Virus record (IMG/VR): IMGVR_UViG_3300037258_000514 | Coordinates: 1-64,000 of that record | Length of the DNA: 64,000 bases | Direction: 5' to 3' (one strand) | Origin: a virus | In this document: positions 16,982 through 25,639 of the stretch, piece after piece | Layout: the number at the start of each line of letters is the position of its first letter | How positions within the stretch are numbered: the stretch's first letter is position 1 | Program-made: the position numbers and the translations under genes | The notes under the pieces: model-generated | The model's input: the letters and a program-made list of their open reading frames with translations, nothing else | Told to the model about the DNA's origin: nothing | Databases searched by the model: none

Positions 16982-17694
16982 TTGTATATCTAATTACAAA
17001 TAATCGTGTATTTAACAAATACAACTGTAACAATATGTTATACGTTGGATGGACAAGTACGGATTTTAAAACTCGATGGAAATTACATTTATACGAAGTA
17101 CAGAGAGGAGGGAAGTATTACTTTAATAATGCAATTAGAAAATACGGTTCGGAAAGTTTTACATATGAAATTCTCTCTACAGTTAATACTGTAGCAGAAG
17201 CGCATAGTTTAGAACAGTTATGGATTTCTGTTCTTAGAACATATGATCCGGAATATGGTTATAACATGACCTATGGAGGTGAGGGAGCTAAACATACTAT
17301 AGGTACGAGGAAAAAATTACGCGAATTAAGATTAGGAAAATCTCCTGTTAACAAAGGTAAGTCTAATGTTGAATTTTTTGGAAAAGAACGCGCTGCTGCA
17401 ATTAAAAATCAAAACTCTTCTTCAAAGCGAGGAAAAATTTCGCCTATAAGAGGTATTCCCCGTACGCAGGAAGTAAAGAATAAAATTCGAAATACGTTAA
17501 TATCTAAAAAACTTCAATCATCGAAGAAAGGCAGAACTTATGAAGAGATTTACGGTAGAGAAAAAGCTGTTGAATTAAAACGAAATTTGAGATCTTCTGT
17601 CAAACTCAAGCGTTTGTATTTTTCTCCTCCTGTCGGAGAATTACAAGATGTAAACTTAACTAGAAGTGACAAAGGAGAACATCAATGCCTGTAA
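16978..17694 (+). CDS. GIY-YIG homing endonuclease
   Basis: The 238-residue protein has an N-terminal GIY-YIG nuclease pattern: Val-Tyr-Leu-Ile at 3-6 and Leu-Tyr-Val-Gly-Trp at 21-25, Arg34 region, and Tyr-Gly-x-Glu-x-Phe at about 58-64 with a Glu at about 79. A NUMOD3-like helix segment with Lys-His-Thr and Lys/Arg-rich DNA-binding repeats follows. It is wedged between tail terminator and tail tube with overlaps at both ends, and the tail-tube ribosome-binding site lies inside it. Such free-standing genes copy themselves into phage genomes lacking them. Confidence 0.75.
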   Translation: MIVYLITNNRVFNKYNCNNMLYVGWTSTDFKTRWKLHLYEVQRGGKYYFNNAIRKYGSESFTYEILSTVNTVAEAHSLEQLWISVLRTYDPEYGYNMTYGGEGAKHTIGTRKKLRELRLGKSPVNKGKSNVEFFGKERAAAIKNQNSSSKRGKISPIRGIPRTQEVKNKIRNTLISKKLQSSKKGRTYEEIYGREKAVELKRNLRSSVKLKRLYFSPPVGELQDVNLTRSDKGEHQCL

Positions 17695-18443
17695 TCGAGT
17701 TCGGAAGTGGCCTGCTATACGGAACACCAAATGCCGGCAATCTCCCTACAAATCCTACACCTATTCGCCTTTTACTTCAGGAAGTTTCAATTGATTTCAA
17801 AGGCGATTTAAAGAAACTATACACACAGTCTCAGTTGCCAATTGCGACCGCTCGCGGTAAGATCGACGTAACTGGTAAAGCTAAAATTGTAAACTTTGAT
17901 CCTGATCCCATCAATCAACTTTTCTGGGCGCAGTCAATTGCAACCGGAATTGAAATTCCTGTGGATCAAGAAGCTGATACTATTCCATCAGTATCAACTT
18001 TCACCATTACTGTTACAAATGGAGCAACATTTGCTGTTGATCACGGTGTGTCATTTACAACGGGATCTAGGTCAGGTCAGTTGTTACTAAACGTTGCATC
18101 AGCTCCAGCAACGGGACAGTATCAAGTTAATGCGTCAGGTACATATACATTTGCTGCTGTTGATAACAGTTTGGGCGTAGCGATTAGCTATACCTACACG
18201 AATGCAACACGCGGTAAGACCATTACACTAACGAACCAGTTAATGGGTTATGCGCCTATCGTACAGATGGACTTGTTTGCTAACTTCAGAAACAAAGTTT
18301 TGGGTATTAGACTTAATGCTTGCACTTTGGGCAGCTGGTCTTATCCTTCAAAGCTTGAGGACTTCTGGATGGCAGACGTGGCGTTTGACGCTAACACAGA
18401 TAACAGCAACAATCTCGGCAAGATCTTCGCCGACACATTTTAA
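17685..18443 (+). CDS. Major tail protein (tail tube)
   Basis: The 252-residue, beta-rich, nearly charge-balanced product lies between tail terminator and tail assembly chaperone, followed by a terminator hairpin, as expected for an abundant tube protein. It has a Gly-rich N-terminal arm, a 'vti.fkgdlk.ly' region, Gly-Lys-Ile-Asp-Val-Thr-Gly-Lys typical of tube proteins, and a 'vqmdl..nfrnk...i.l..c..' segment near the end. AAAGGAG lies 7 bases before the ATG. An inserted middle region (about 90-165) could form a surface loop domain. Confidence 0.75.
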   Translation: MPVIEFGSGLLYGTPNAGNLPTNPTPIRLLLQEVSIDFKGDLKKLYTQSQLPIATARGKIDVTGKAKIVNFDPDPINQLFWAQSIATGIEIPVDQEADTIPSVSTFTITVTNGATFAVDHGVSFTTGSRSGQLLLNVASAPATGQYQVNASGTYTFAAVDNSLGVAISYTYTNATRGKTITLTNQLMGYAPIVQMDLFANFRNKVLGIRLNACTLGSWSYPSKLEDFWMADVAFDANTDNSNNLGKIFADTF

Positions 18444-18458
18444 TCGATGTGTCATTTT

Positions 18459-18498
18459 GGTAGGGAGGCTCTTACAGATCCCTACCAGTTTATTTAAT
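18459..18498 (+). terminator. Intrinsic terminator after the tail-tube gene
   Basis: GGTAGGGA (18459-18466) pairs exactly with TCCCTACC (18479-18486) across a 12-base loop, followed by a T-rich run (AGTTTATTT). It lies 15 bases after the tail-tube stop. It may reduce transcription into the less needed assembly chaperone and tape measure genes. Confidence 0.6.
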
Positions 18499-18503
18499 AT
18501 ACT

Positions 18504-18657
18504 ATGTCTACTCTTGGATATAAGCACTCTCCGGAAACGATTGCTAGAATAAGGGCTTCTAATCTTGGAACTTCGTTATACTGTAAGTAATGGATTAACG
18601 CTGTGTCCTAGCTGTCACAGAAAAGAAGAAACTAAATTAACAAAAGAGAGGAATTCA
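18504..18657 (+). pseudogene. Remnant of an HNH homing endonuclease (NUMOD3 + HNH C-terminal part)
   Basis: An ATG at 18504 opens a 28-residue frame with Gly-Tyr-Lys-His-Ser-Pro-Glu-Thr-Ile-Ala-Arg-Ile, the NUMOD3 DNA-binding motif, ending at 18590. In another frame (from about 18565) follows Glu-Leu-Arg-Tyr, then Asn-Gly-Leu-Thr-Leu-Cys-Pro-Ser-Cys-His-Arg-Lys, which is the C-terminal half of an HNH nuclease finger. The central His-Asn part is missing. The arrangement fits an internal deletion with frameshift of an inserted homing endonuclease. The second frame runs in phase into the tail chaperone gene. Confidence 0.65.
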
Positions 18658-19011
18658 ATGAACACAGAAGTTAAGATTAATGAAAAATCATACCAAGCTG
18701 CTCCCTTGCGACTAAAGCAACTACGAACTATCAGCGAGATGATTGGTGCAGGATTGCCAACACCAAAAAGTGCTTACGAGGATATTAGTCGTTGGCTTCC
18801 TTTTGTTCTTCAATGTTTGCAAGTTAATCATCCTGAAGTAACAGCAGATACGCTTGACGAAATGACTCCCCAGGAGTTTACGGAAGCTTGGCAAGCAATT
18901 GTAGCAAATTCGAAGGTTAAAGTTGTTTCGGGGGAAACGAAGCCGGCGCCGAATGGAGTGCTATCTACGGAAGGCTCGCTACCGCCGTCGGCTGGTCCTA
19001 CCGTACAATAG
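18658..19011 (+). CDS. Tail assembly chaperone, short form (gpG-like)
   Basis: Position between tail tube and tape measure and size (117 residues) fit the gpG-like chaperone. ATG 18658 has GAGAGG 6 bases upstream; the frame is open further upstream only because of the endonuclease remnant. Residues 1-85 are helical with 'yqaaPLrlkQLr.is.mi' at the start, a pattern of tail chaperones binding the tape measure. The last 25 residues are a Pro/Gly/Ser tail with little character. That is what one expects downstream of a frameshift site where the other frame carries the conserved sequence. Confidence 0.7.
   Translation: MNTEVKINEKSYQAAPLRLKQLRTISEMIGAGLPTPKSAYEDISRWLPFVLQCLQVNHPEVTADTLDEMTPQEFTEAWQAIVANSKVKVVSGETKPAPNGVLSTEGSLPPSAGPTVQ
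18930..18936 (+). other. Candidate -1 ribosomal slippery site
   Basis: GGGGGAA, read G|GGG|GAA in the zero frame, stands just after the last -1 frame stop (TAA, 18918-18920) and before the zero-frame stop (TAG, 19009). Slipping back one base joins the chaperone to a well-formed open frame that ends at 19277, next to the tape measure start. The P-site glycine tRNA re-pairs perfectly; the A-site match is imperfect, so this exact heptamer is a best candidate only. Confidence 0.5.
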
Positions 19012-19277
19012 ATGAACATACACTTGACGAAGTAGAAGAAGTATTTGATTGGCTTATTGACCATCCTCCAGCAGCTGATATTCTATTTGTAGCGCATAAG
19101 ATCAAATCCAATAGATTATCAAAGAAAAGAATTAAGAAAATGAATGAAGCTTTGTTGGAATCGTCGCTTCGCGAAGTTGCTGGGGTTGGATTAGATGCCA
19201 CTGAAATGCCCGATGATTTTAAAGAAAATATGCGTTATGCACAAGAATTAATGAGAAAGTGCAAAATCATAAACTAA
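18933..19277 (+). CDS. Tail assembly chaperone frameshift extension (gpT-like)
   Basis: This -1 frame has no start codon of its own near its beginning but codes for about 114 residues. It begins Gly-Asn-Glu-Ala-Gly-Ala-Glu-Trp, followed by Ala-Ile-Tyr-Gly-Arg-Leu-Ala-Thr-Ala-Val-Gly-Trp-Ser, a pattern seen in frameshifted tail chaperone domains. It ends with a basic helical region and stops one base before the tape measure ATG. Fusion through slippage near 18930 would give a protein of about 206 residues. In lambda-like phages the minor fused form recruits the tape measure and tube subunits. Confidence 0.75.
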   Translation, partial: GNEAGAEWSAIYGRLATAVGWSYRTIDEHTLDEVEEVFDWLIDHPPAADILFVAHKIKSNRLSKKRIKKMNEALLESSLREVAGVGLDATEMPDDFKENMRYAQELMRKCKIIN

Positions 19278-19278
19278 T

Positions 19279-22200
19279 ATGGACGATCTTGAACTTAGAG
19301 CACTTTTTGATACATCTGAATTTAAAGAAGGTATAGCAGAGATCGGCGAGTCATTACATAAGATGACCGCTGATTTTCTGTCGTCGGCTTCTGAAATAAC
19401 AGATAGTGAAGATACTGTTCTAGCTTCTTTAGGTCCAAACCTTGTAGCAGCACTTTCTCCTTCTGCTGAAGCGCTAAATGCTGTAGGAGAAAGTGTTTCC
19501 GGGATGCTACGTGAATTTGGCGTCCTAGACGATGAAGCGTCAAATACAGCAGTTGCTTTAGCGTCGATTGGCACAGGCGCAAGCGCGGCTGTGGGAGGAG
19601 AAACAGCATTAAGTACAGCACTTGATGATCTCTTCTCTTCTCTTTCTGAAACAGGCGGACTACTTGAAGGTGTTGTAGTACCGGCGAATACGAAACTCGC
19701 CGTCGCCCTTGATGCACTATTTGAACCTCTAACAGCAGTAGCAAGTGGATTCGAAACCCTTACACCGTTAGAGAATGAATTCAGTGCTGCACTGGATAGA
19801 GTATTTGCTTCATTAAACGCTGTAACTGATGAAACAGCAAACGTTGCCTCATCTGAAACTTTACTAAGCGGCGCGCTAGATCAACTACTAAATCCACTAG
19901 TAGCAGTTGATAATGCTGTTAAAGATGTAGGCATATCATTTGACCGGTTAGAGTCAACAGCTGGAGGTGTACAAGGCATCCTGGAAGGGATGAGTGGCCT
20001 ATTTAGCGATTCAGCTGAATCTCTTCTAAAAACACAGGTAGCTGCTGAAGCTTCTGCCGAAGGGCTAGCTAAAGTTGAAACTGCTGAAAGGAGATTAGCT
20101 GAAGCTACAGCTGCGAGAAAAGAAATACAAGACAGAATTTCTTCAGCGCCAACTTCAGCAATAGGAAACGCGCAGGAAGCCCCTTCATCTATCACCGCTA
20201 CTCAAGATGAACTGATAGTAGCATATAGAGAAGAAGCTGAAGCACTAAGACAAGTTAAAGAAGTAAAAGCAGATATTATTCAAATAACTGCTACTGAAGA
20301 TGCTTCTCTACAGTCTCTCAGTCAGTACATAACACAACTTCAAAATTCCTATACTCAAGAAGCTACTGCGGCAATAAAAGCTTCAATAGCTGCTACCGCG
20401 CTTGAAGACGCGCAGAGAAATGGACTAGCAACTTCACGTCAAGTAGTTGCCGCACAGAATGATGAAATTGCTGCATACGAACGAGAACGTGAAACTCTTC
20501 AATCTTTAATTGCAGCAAAAGAAGCTTATGCAGCAGGCGGAGTTGGAGCTACAGGAGCAGCAGCTGTAGTTCCAACGGCAGATACCTCTCAACTAGACGT
20601 ATTTTCTGCTAAGGCGAGTGAACTTCAGCAAGAAATTACAGGACTAAAAGAGAGCCTTGCTAGTTTAACGCCTGCATTTGAAGCCGTTGGAGAATCTGCT
20701 AATGAAGCAGCGGGTCAACTCGCACTATTTGCAGGTGAAGCTAATGTATCAACCACACCATTAACAGAAGGTTTACAGGATGCAAATGGGCAGCTTCCGT
20801 TATTCACTTCAAATATTGCTGATGCGAATGGACAGTTAGGTTTATTTGAAATTCAATCCTCTGCGGCAGCAGCGGCAGAAGCAGCTTATGAAGCTTCGTT
20901 AGGTGAAGGATCAGCAGCGCAAAATGCTTTTAACATCTCTATTGGTCAAGGCGTAATAGTTACAGAGAAGATGCAAGCTGCAATTGATTATCTAACTAAT
21001 GCCGAAGCTGTGAGCGAAGGCGGCGCGCTAAATCTAGCTACAGCAAAAAGACTGTTAGCTCAAGAAGCACAGAAGGCTGGATTATCAATAAAGGAACTTG
21101 GTAATGAAATTTCGCTCACAAAGATTAAATCAGATGCAGCTAGAGCCGCGATCTCGCAACTTGATCAACTACTCGGTAACTTAGCTGGTCGAGGTGTTGC
21201 AGAAGAACTAGGTCTTGGTAGACTAAGTTACGCTTTGGGTTTATTGGGAAGGTCTTTAGCGCCACTTAATGCAATATTTGTAGCTGCATTCCCAATAATT
21301 GGTGTTGCACTTGCTATTCAAGTAATTCAAGATTTAATTGATAAAATCAGACTGGCTGGAGACGAAACTAGAAAGAATATTCTTTCTTTTACTGATCTTA
21401 GTGCTTCTGCTACTGTAGCGGCTGAATCACTTGAACTTGTAAATCTAAGATTAGATGATCAGATAGCAAAGCTTGAAGGCGGTCCTGCAAGCAATCAACT
21501 CGCAGAAGCATTAATTGAGAATAGAATTGAAGCCGATAAGCTAACGAAGTCTGTTGGTGATACTCTTGAGAAAATTACTGAGTTAATTGAGAAAGCAGAT
21601 ATAGGTGTTATACCTGCGTTCTTTAAGGGCGAGGCTCCTTCTAGCGTTGCATTTGATTTAGGCAGTAAGTATGATGATCTTAAAACAAAGATTGATCTAG
21701 CTTCTGCTGCCCTCGGTTCTTATAGGGAAGCACAAGCAGATGTTGATACACAAGCCGAAAAAGTTAACGCTGCTATACAAAGTGGTAATACTAATGCGAT
21801 AGCTTCTGCAGTGGCAGTTGCAGCTGTAAAGAAACAAACGGCAGCTGATGCTCTTGCCGCAGCCAATGCAGCTCAAACAGATGCAGTAAAAGCTGGACAA
21901 ACAGCAAAAGATCAGTTAGACACAGAAAAAGCAGCAAGAATAAAGTCTTTAGAAACTCCGCAATATGCTCCGGGTGGCGGTTACGCTCCTGCTATTCAAA
22001 AACCTGCTCTCTCTTCTACTGATGCGATAAAAGAAGCAAACACTGAATATGTGCATCAAGAAGCTGTAATTAATAATACAACTGCTGCACTTAAAGAACA
22101 AAGAATAGCTCAGGATGAAGGTGCACGTGCTGATGTAAAAAGATTAAAAGAAGCTGCCGATGCAAAGGCTACTGCAGATTATGCTGCGTTGAAAGAGCAG

Positions 22201-25200
22201 CGTACTCCTGAAATTAAGTCAGGTGCAACTGATGAAGAGAAAGAAGCTGCAAGAATACGTTCTACTGCAGCGGCAAATCTCGCTCTTCAAGAAGCTACAA
22301 TTAAAAAGGAAGTTGAAGATGCTCAGCTTGCCGGTAGGTCTAAAGCAGCAGCAGAAGAACAAGGTGCGCGAGAAGTAGCGGCTGCGAAAGAAACAGCTCG
22401 ACAACAAGATCTTGCCGCTGAGCAAATTAGCTACGAAACTAAGAAGAAATCAACAGAACAAGAAATTGCACTTGCACAACAAAATCCAGATCAGGGTAAG
22501 AAAGCTGCTGAATTACTTACATTAAATACTCAGCTTGAACAGATAGAAAAGGATCATACAACAGCAGTAGCTACAATTGATGCTAAGTCAAAGACCGATC
22601 AATTAAATGCTGAAGCAGAAGTTGATAAGCAACTTATAGCTGAAAGAACAAAGCAAACAAATGAACTTGTAACTGTTGCATCAGAAGAGACTAGAGCACT
22701 AATTGATGAGCAGAAGCGCGCAGCATCTGAACAACTACAACAAGTAACAACAGGTGAACAAGAAAAACTAGTAGCGATTAATGAAAGCGAAAAACTACAC
22801 TTCGACTCAGTACGACAAGCTGCTGCAGAAAGACAAGCAGCCCTCGAAGACGAGAGAGCTGCTGCCAATGTTATATATGAGAAAGAAAAAGATGATATTG
22901 AAACGCAGCAAGCATCGCTTGCACTTCTTTCTGGTCAACTACCTGAAGGAAGTCCCGGTATCGAAAAACTTCAAAGTCAACTTGATAAATTAGCGCAATC
23001 ACTTAGAACTGTTACAGAAGAACAGGATAAGTTTAATCAGAAGATTCGCGAGCAGGAATCACTTGCATCAGGTAAATCGTGGGATGAACAATATCAAGCT
23101 CTTTCCAACTTTACAAATCAAGCCACAGGAGCGTTTAATGGATTCGTAGGACAGATTATTACATCTAATCAGAGAATCAGTGTTGATTTTTACCACATGA
23201 CTCTTCAGTTAGAGAATGATTTTTTCCAGATGCTTTTGAAGATGGTAGAACAACTGCCTTTCTTCACAAGTATTCAACATGAAGTACAAAATATTATTCA
23301 AGGAGCTTTTAGCAAATTAGGATTGGGTCCTCCTGTTGCTGGTCCCGGTGAAGTTCCTTCTATTACACCAGGATTAACACAACAAGTTGTTGGTAGCGGA
23401 ACTACAACGGATACAGCTGCACAACAAGCTCAAACAGAAGCAATTGAAGCAGGAATTCCTCCGATTCAACAACTTGCTACTTCTGCTGAGTATGCAGCGA
23501 ATACTTTAGAGGCACAGAAATTTACCGGTATCGGAGGCGCAGAAGTAGCATCTCCACTAACGCCTATAGAAGCGCGATTTGGGAGTGGTATTGCTGCTGA
23601 GGGTAATCTTCCTGCAATAGAGGCACCTCTTGGAACAGGTGCAACTGATATTGATAGTCAGTTAAGGGGAGAACAATCAGCAATAACGGCGGGATTCCAA
23701 GTACAACATGTACCTCCAGGAACATCGGGACTCATTCCTCCCGGAGGTACCGCAGCCGCTAACGACCAAGCTAAAATTACAGCAGAGCAGACAAATACTA
23801 CTGCAATCCAACAGTTAAACTCTTCAATACAAACAAAGACACAAACTACTACACCTACAGCAGCTACAAATGCTCCGCCCGCGCCTTCAGCCGTTACAGC
23901 AACAGAAGGAGGAGCTACTCAAAGCGCAGGCGCATCACAGTTTACAAGTGTTCTTCAATCGACTGTAGTGGCCTTACAACAATTTAATCTTGCGTTGCAA
24001 AGAGCTGTTAGTACACTTACTCAATTAAATACATCAACTCAAACTGCTACTACGTCACAATCGACGCACACAGCAACAGTAAACAATTCGAGCGTAGCTC
24101 ATCAGATAAATACACCTTCAGTTCAACAATCAACAGTAGCTAACACACTTAACACAGGTACAACAAATACTAATACAACATCTACAATACTTAATACAGG
24201 AACACAAAACGCAAATACAACTTCTACACTTATTAACACAGGAATAACGAATACTGATACGGTTTCAACGATAGGAAACGTAGCAGTTACAAATACTGAT
24301 ACTGCTACCACAGCAGTTCATGCAGCATCTACTACTGCCGATACAGGAGCAACACACGCACATTCAGCTTCGCTCTTTACAAGTATTGGAGCAATATTTA
24401 CTCACACTGCAGCTGTAATTCACGATACTGCAGTGTCAATTGGACATGCAGCAGCGGTAACTGCTTCAACAATTGCGCACGTACTTCACGCTGTTTTCGT
24501 TCATTTATCGTCAGCAGCACATGCACTTCATCTGGGAACAGTTCTTGCCGATACAGCAGCTATTATTACGCACACAGCTGAAGTACTCGCTGACGTAATA
24601 GCATTAATTATTCACGCTATTGTTGCTTTATTTACTTCAGGACATGCTGAAGGCGGGTTAATTCAAGGAGCGGGAACGGGAACGAGCGATTCGATTCCCT
24701 CATTGTTGTCTCATGGTGAATACGTAATTCAAGCTGAGAGTGTTGGCAAACCTGGAATGCTTAATTTGTTGCATGCAATTAATGCTGGTAACATTGGAGC
24801 AGAGCATTTTAGTAATGAAAGTCATGATAGTATAGCTTCAAAAGCTACTGCTGAAAAATCTAACGCGGCCCAGTTTATAGATCATAGTTCTGCAACAAGA
24901 TCAGTCTCGAGATTGGAAACACAAGCCTCGTTGGCAGGAACGTTCTCTGCTATGGGTTATACAGGAAAGACTATTAAAGCTGCAAGTGGTGGATTTGTTG
25001 GTCCGACAGGTGTATATCACGATGATATTCTTCTCCCAACTTCATTTAATGTTAATTTAAAGAACGTTGTTTCTCCGGAACATAACGAAGATACAACAGA
25101 TGGAAGAATTGGTGCTACAGTACAAAATGAACGTGTTGCTTCAGTAGCCACTTCAGCTAATTCAGTTGCTGCCACAGCTGCAAACCTAACATCAGGAAAA

Positions 25201-25635
25201 GGCGGTAAACCTCAAGATAATGATACAATTCCCGAAAGCTTAGTTGCTCATACAGAAAAGAACATCAGGAATATAGGAAACGCTTTAAATCTTCAAACTA
25301 CGCAAACGGCACGAGGAATTCAAACAAGTTTAAATGAAGGTTTATTTGTTCCTACGTTCATGGGAGCATCTGGAATTACACCGACAACTAGATTAGCAAG
25401 TAATATCGCTTCAACCGCTAGCGCGTTAAAGACAGACGTACATAATACATTTGATTCGCCACAACATACTACAGTTGCTCCTGTTGTACATTTTCATGGA
25501 GGAGATGTACAAGCACTAGACGGAGAAGGTGTAGGAGCTATTCTTGCGCGTAATCATAAACATGTATCCAAAATTGTAGAGGGAGCAGTAAGACGCGGAT
25601 TGATTAACCCAAAGGATTTTCTAAAACACTCTTAA
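19279..25635 (+). CDS. Tape measure protein
   Basis: The 2118-residue product is by far the longest and follows the tail chaperone, which defines it as the tape measure. The N-terminal half is Ala/Glu/Gln-rich helix and coiled coil. A hydrophobic stretch near residues 665-690 could insert in the membrane. Asn/Thr repeats about 11 residues apart lie around 1600-1660, then a His/Ala-rich amphipathic region to about 1790. Gly-Gly-Leu-Ile-Gln...Gly-Thr-Gly-Thr-Ser-Asp-Ser-Ile-Pro and Ser-His-Gly-Glu-Tyr-Val-Ile are the conserved motif of siphovirus tape measures. At the usual 1.5 Angstrom per residue the tail would be about 300 nm long. Confidence 0.9.
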   Translation: MDDLELRALFDTSEFKEGIAEIGESLHKMTADFLSSASEITDSEDTVLASLGPNLVAALSPSAEALNAVGESVSGMLREFGVLDDEASNTAVALASIGTGASAAVGGETALSTALDDLFSSLSETGGLLEGVVVPANTKLAVALDALFEPLTAVASGFETLTPLENEFSAALDRVFASLNAVTDETANVASSETLLSGALDQLLNPLVAVDNAVKDVGISFDRLESTAGGVQGILEGMSGLFSDSAESLLKTQVAAEASAEGLAKVETAERRLAEATAARKEIQDRISSAPTSAIGNAQEAPSSITATQDELIVAYREEAEALRQVKEVKADIIQITATEDASLQSLSQYITQLQNSYTQEATAAIKASIAATALEDAQRNGLATSRQVVAAQNDEIAAYERERETLQSLIAAKEAYAAGGVGATGAAAVVPTADTSQLDVFSAKASELQQEITGLKESLASLTPAFEAVGESANEAAGQLALFAGEANVSTTPLTEGLQDANGQLPLFTSNIADANGQLGLFEIQSSAAAAAEAAYEASLGEGSAAQNAFNISIGQGVIVTEKMQAAIDYLTNAEAVSEGGALNLATAKRLLAQEAQKAGLSIKELGNEISLTKIKSDAARAAISQLDQLLGNLAGRGVAEELGLGRLSYALGLLGRSLAPLNAIFVAAFPIIGVALAIQVIQDLIDKIRLAGDETRKNILSFTDLSASATVAAESLELVNLRLDDQIAKLEGGPASNQLAEALIENRIEADKLTKSVGDTLEKITELIEKADIGVIPAFFKGEAPSSVAFDLGSKYDDLKTKIDLASAALGSYREAQADVDTQAEKVNAAIQSGNTNAIASAVAVAAVKKQTAADALAAANAAQTDAVKAGQTAKDQLDTEKAARIKSLETPQYAPGGGYAPAIQKPALSSTDAIKEANTEYVHQEAVINNTTAALKEQRIAQDEGARADVKRLKEAADAKATADYAALKEQRTPEIKSGATDEEKEAARIRSTAAANLALQEATIKKEVEDAQLAGRSKAAAEEQGAREVAAAKETARQQDLAAEQISYETKKKSTEQEIALAQQNPDQGKKAAELLTLNTQLEQIEKDHTTAVATIDAKSKTDQLNAEAEVDKQLIAERTKQTNELVTVASEETRALIDEQKRAASEQLQQVTTGEQEKLVAINESEKLHFDSVRQAAAERQAALEDERAAANVIYEKEKDDIETQQASLALLSGQLPEGSPGIEKLQSQLDKLAQSLRTVTEEQDKFNQKIREQESLASGKSWDEQYQALSNFTNQATGAFNGFVGQIITSNQRISVDFYHMTLQLENDFFQMLLKMVEQLPFFTSIQHEVQNIIQGAFSKLGLGPPVAGPGEVPSITPGLTQQVVGSGTTTDTAAQQAQTEAIEAGIPPIQQLATSAEYAANTLEAQKFTGIGGAEVASPLTPIEARFGSGIAAEGNLPAIEAPLGTGATDIDSQLRGEQSAITAGFQVQHVPPGTSGLIPPGGTAAANDQAKITAEQTNTTAIQQLNSSIQTKTQTTTPTAATNAPPAPSAVTATEGGATQSAGASQFTSVLQSTVVALQQFNLALQRAVSTLTQLNTSTQTATTSQSTHTATVNNSSVAHQINTPSVQQSTVANTLNTGTTNTNTTSTILNTGTQNANTTSTLINTGITNTDTVSTIGNVAVTNTDTATTAVHAASTTADTGATHAHSASLFTSIGAIFTHTAAVIHDTAVSIGHAAAVTASTIAHVLHAVFVHLSSAAHALHLGTVLADTAAIITHTAEVLADVIALIIHAIVALFTSGHAEGGLIQGAGTGTSDSIPSLLSHGEYVIQAESVGKPGMLNLLHAINAGNIGAEHFSNESHDSIASKATAEKSNAAQFIDHSSATRSVSRLETQASLAGTFSAMGYTGKTIKAASGGFVGPTGVYHDDILLPTSFNVNLKNVVSPEHNEDTTDGRIGATVQNERVASVATSANSVAATAANLTSGKGGKPQDNDTIPESLVAHTEKNIRNIGNALNLQTTQTARGIQTSLNEGLFVPTFMGASGITPTTRLASNIASTASALKTDVHNTFDSPQHTTVAPVVHFHGGDVQALDGEGVGAILARNHKHVSKIVEGAVRRGLINPKDFLKHS

Positions 25636-25639
25636 CACT

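Noticed and set aside
18565-18657. Longer N-terminus of the tail chaperone from TTG 18565
   Set aside because: The added residues match the end of an HNH finger rather than a chaperone, and ATG 18658 has a good ribosome-binding site.
19322-20195. Open frames on the - strand opposite the tape measure
   Set aside because: They mirror the Ala/Glu-rich codons of the tape measure, have no ribosome-binding sites and lie inside a clear + strand gene.
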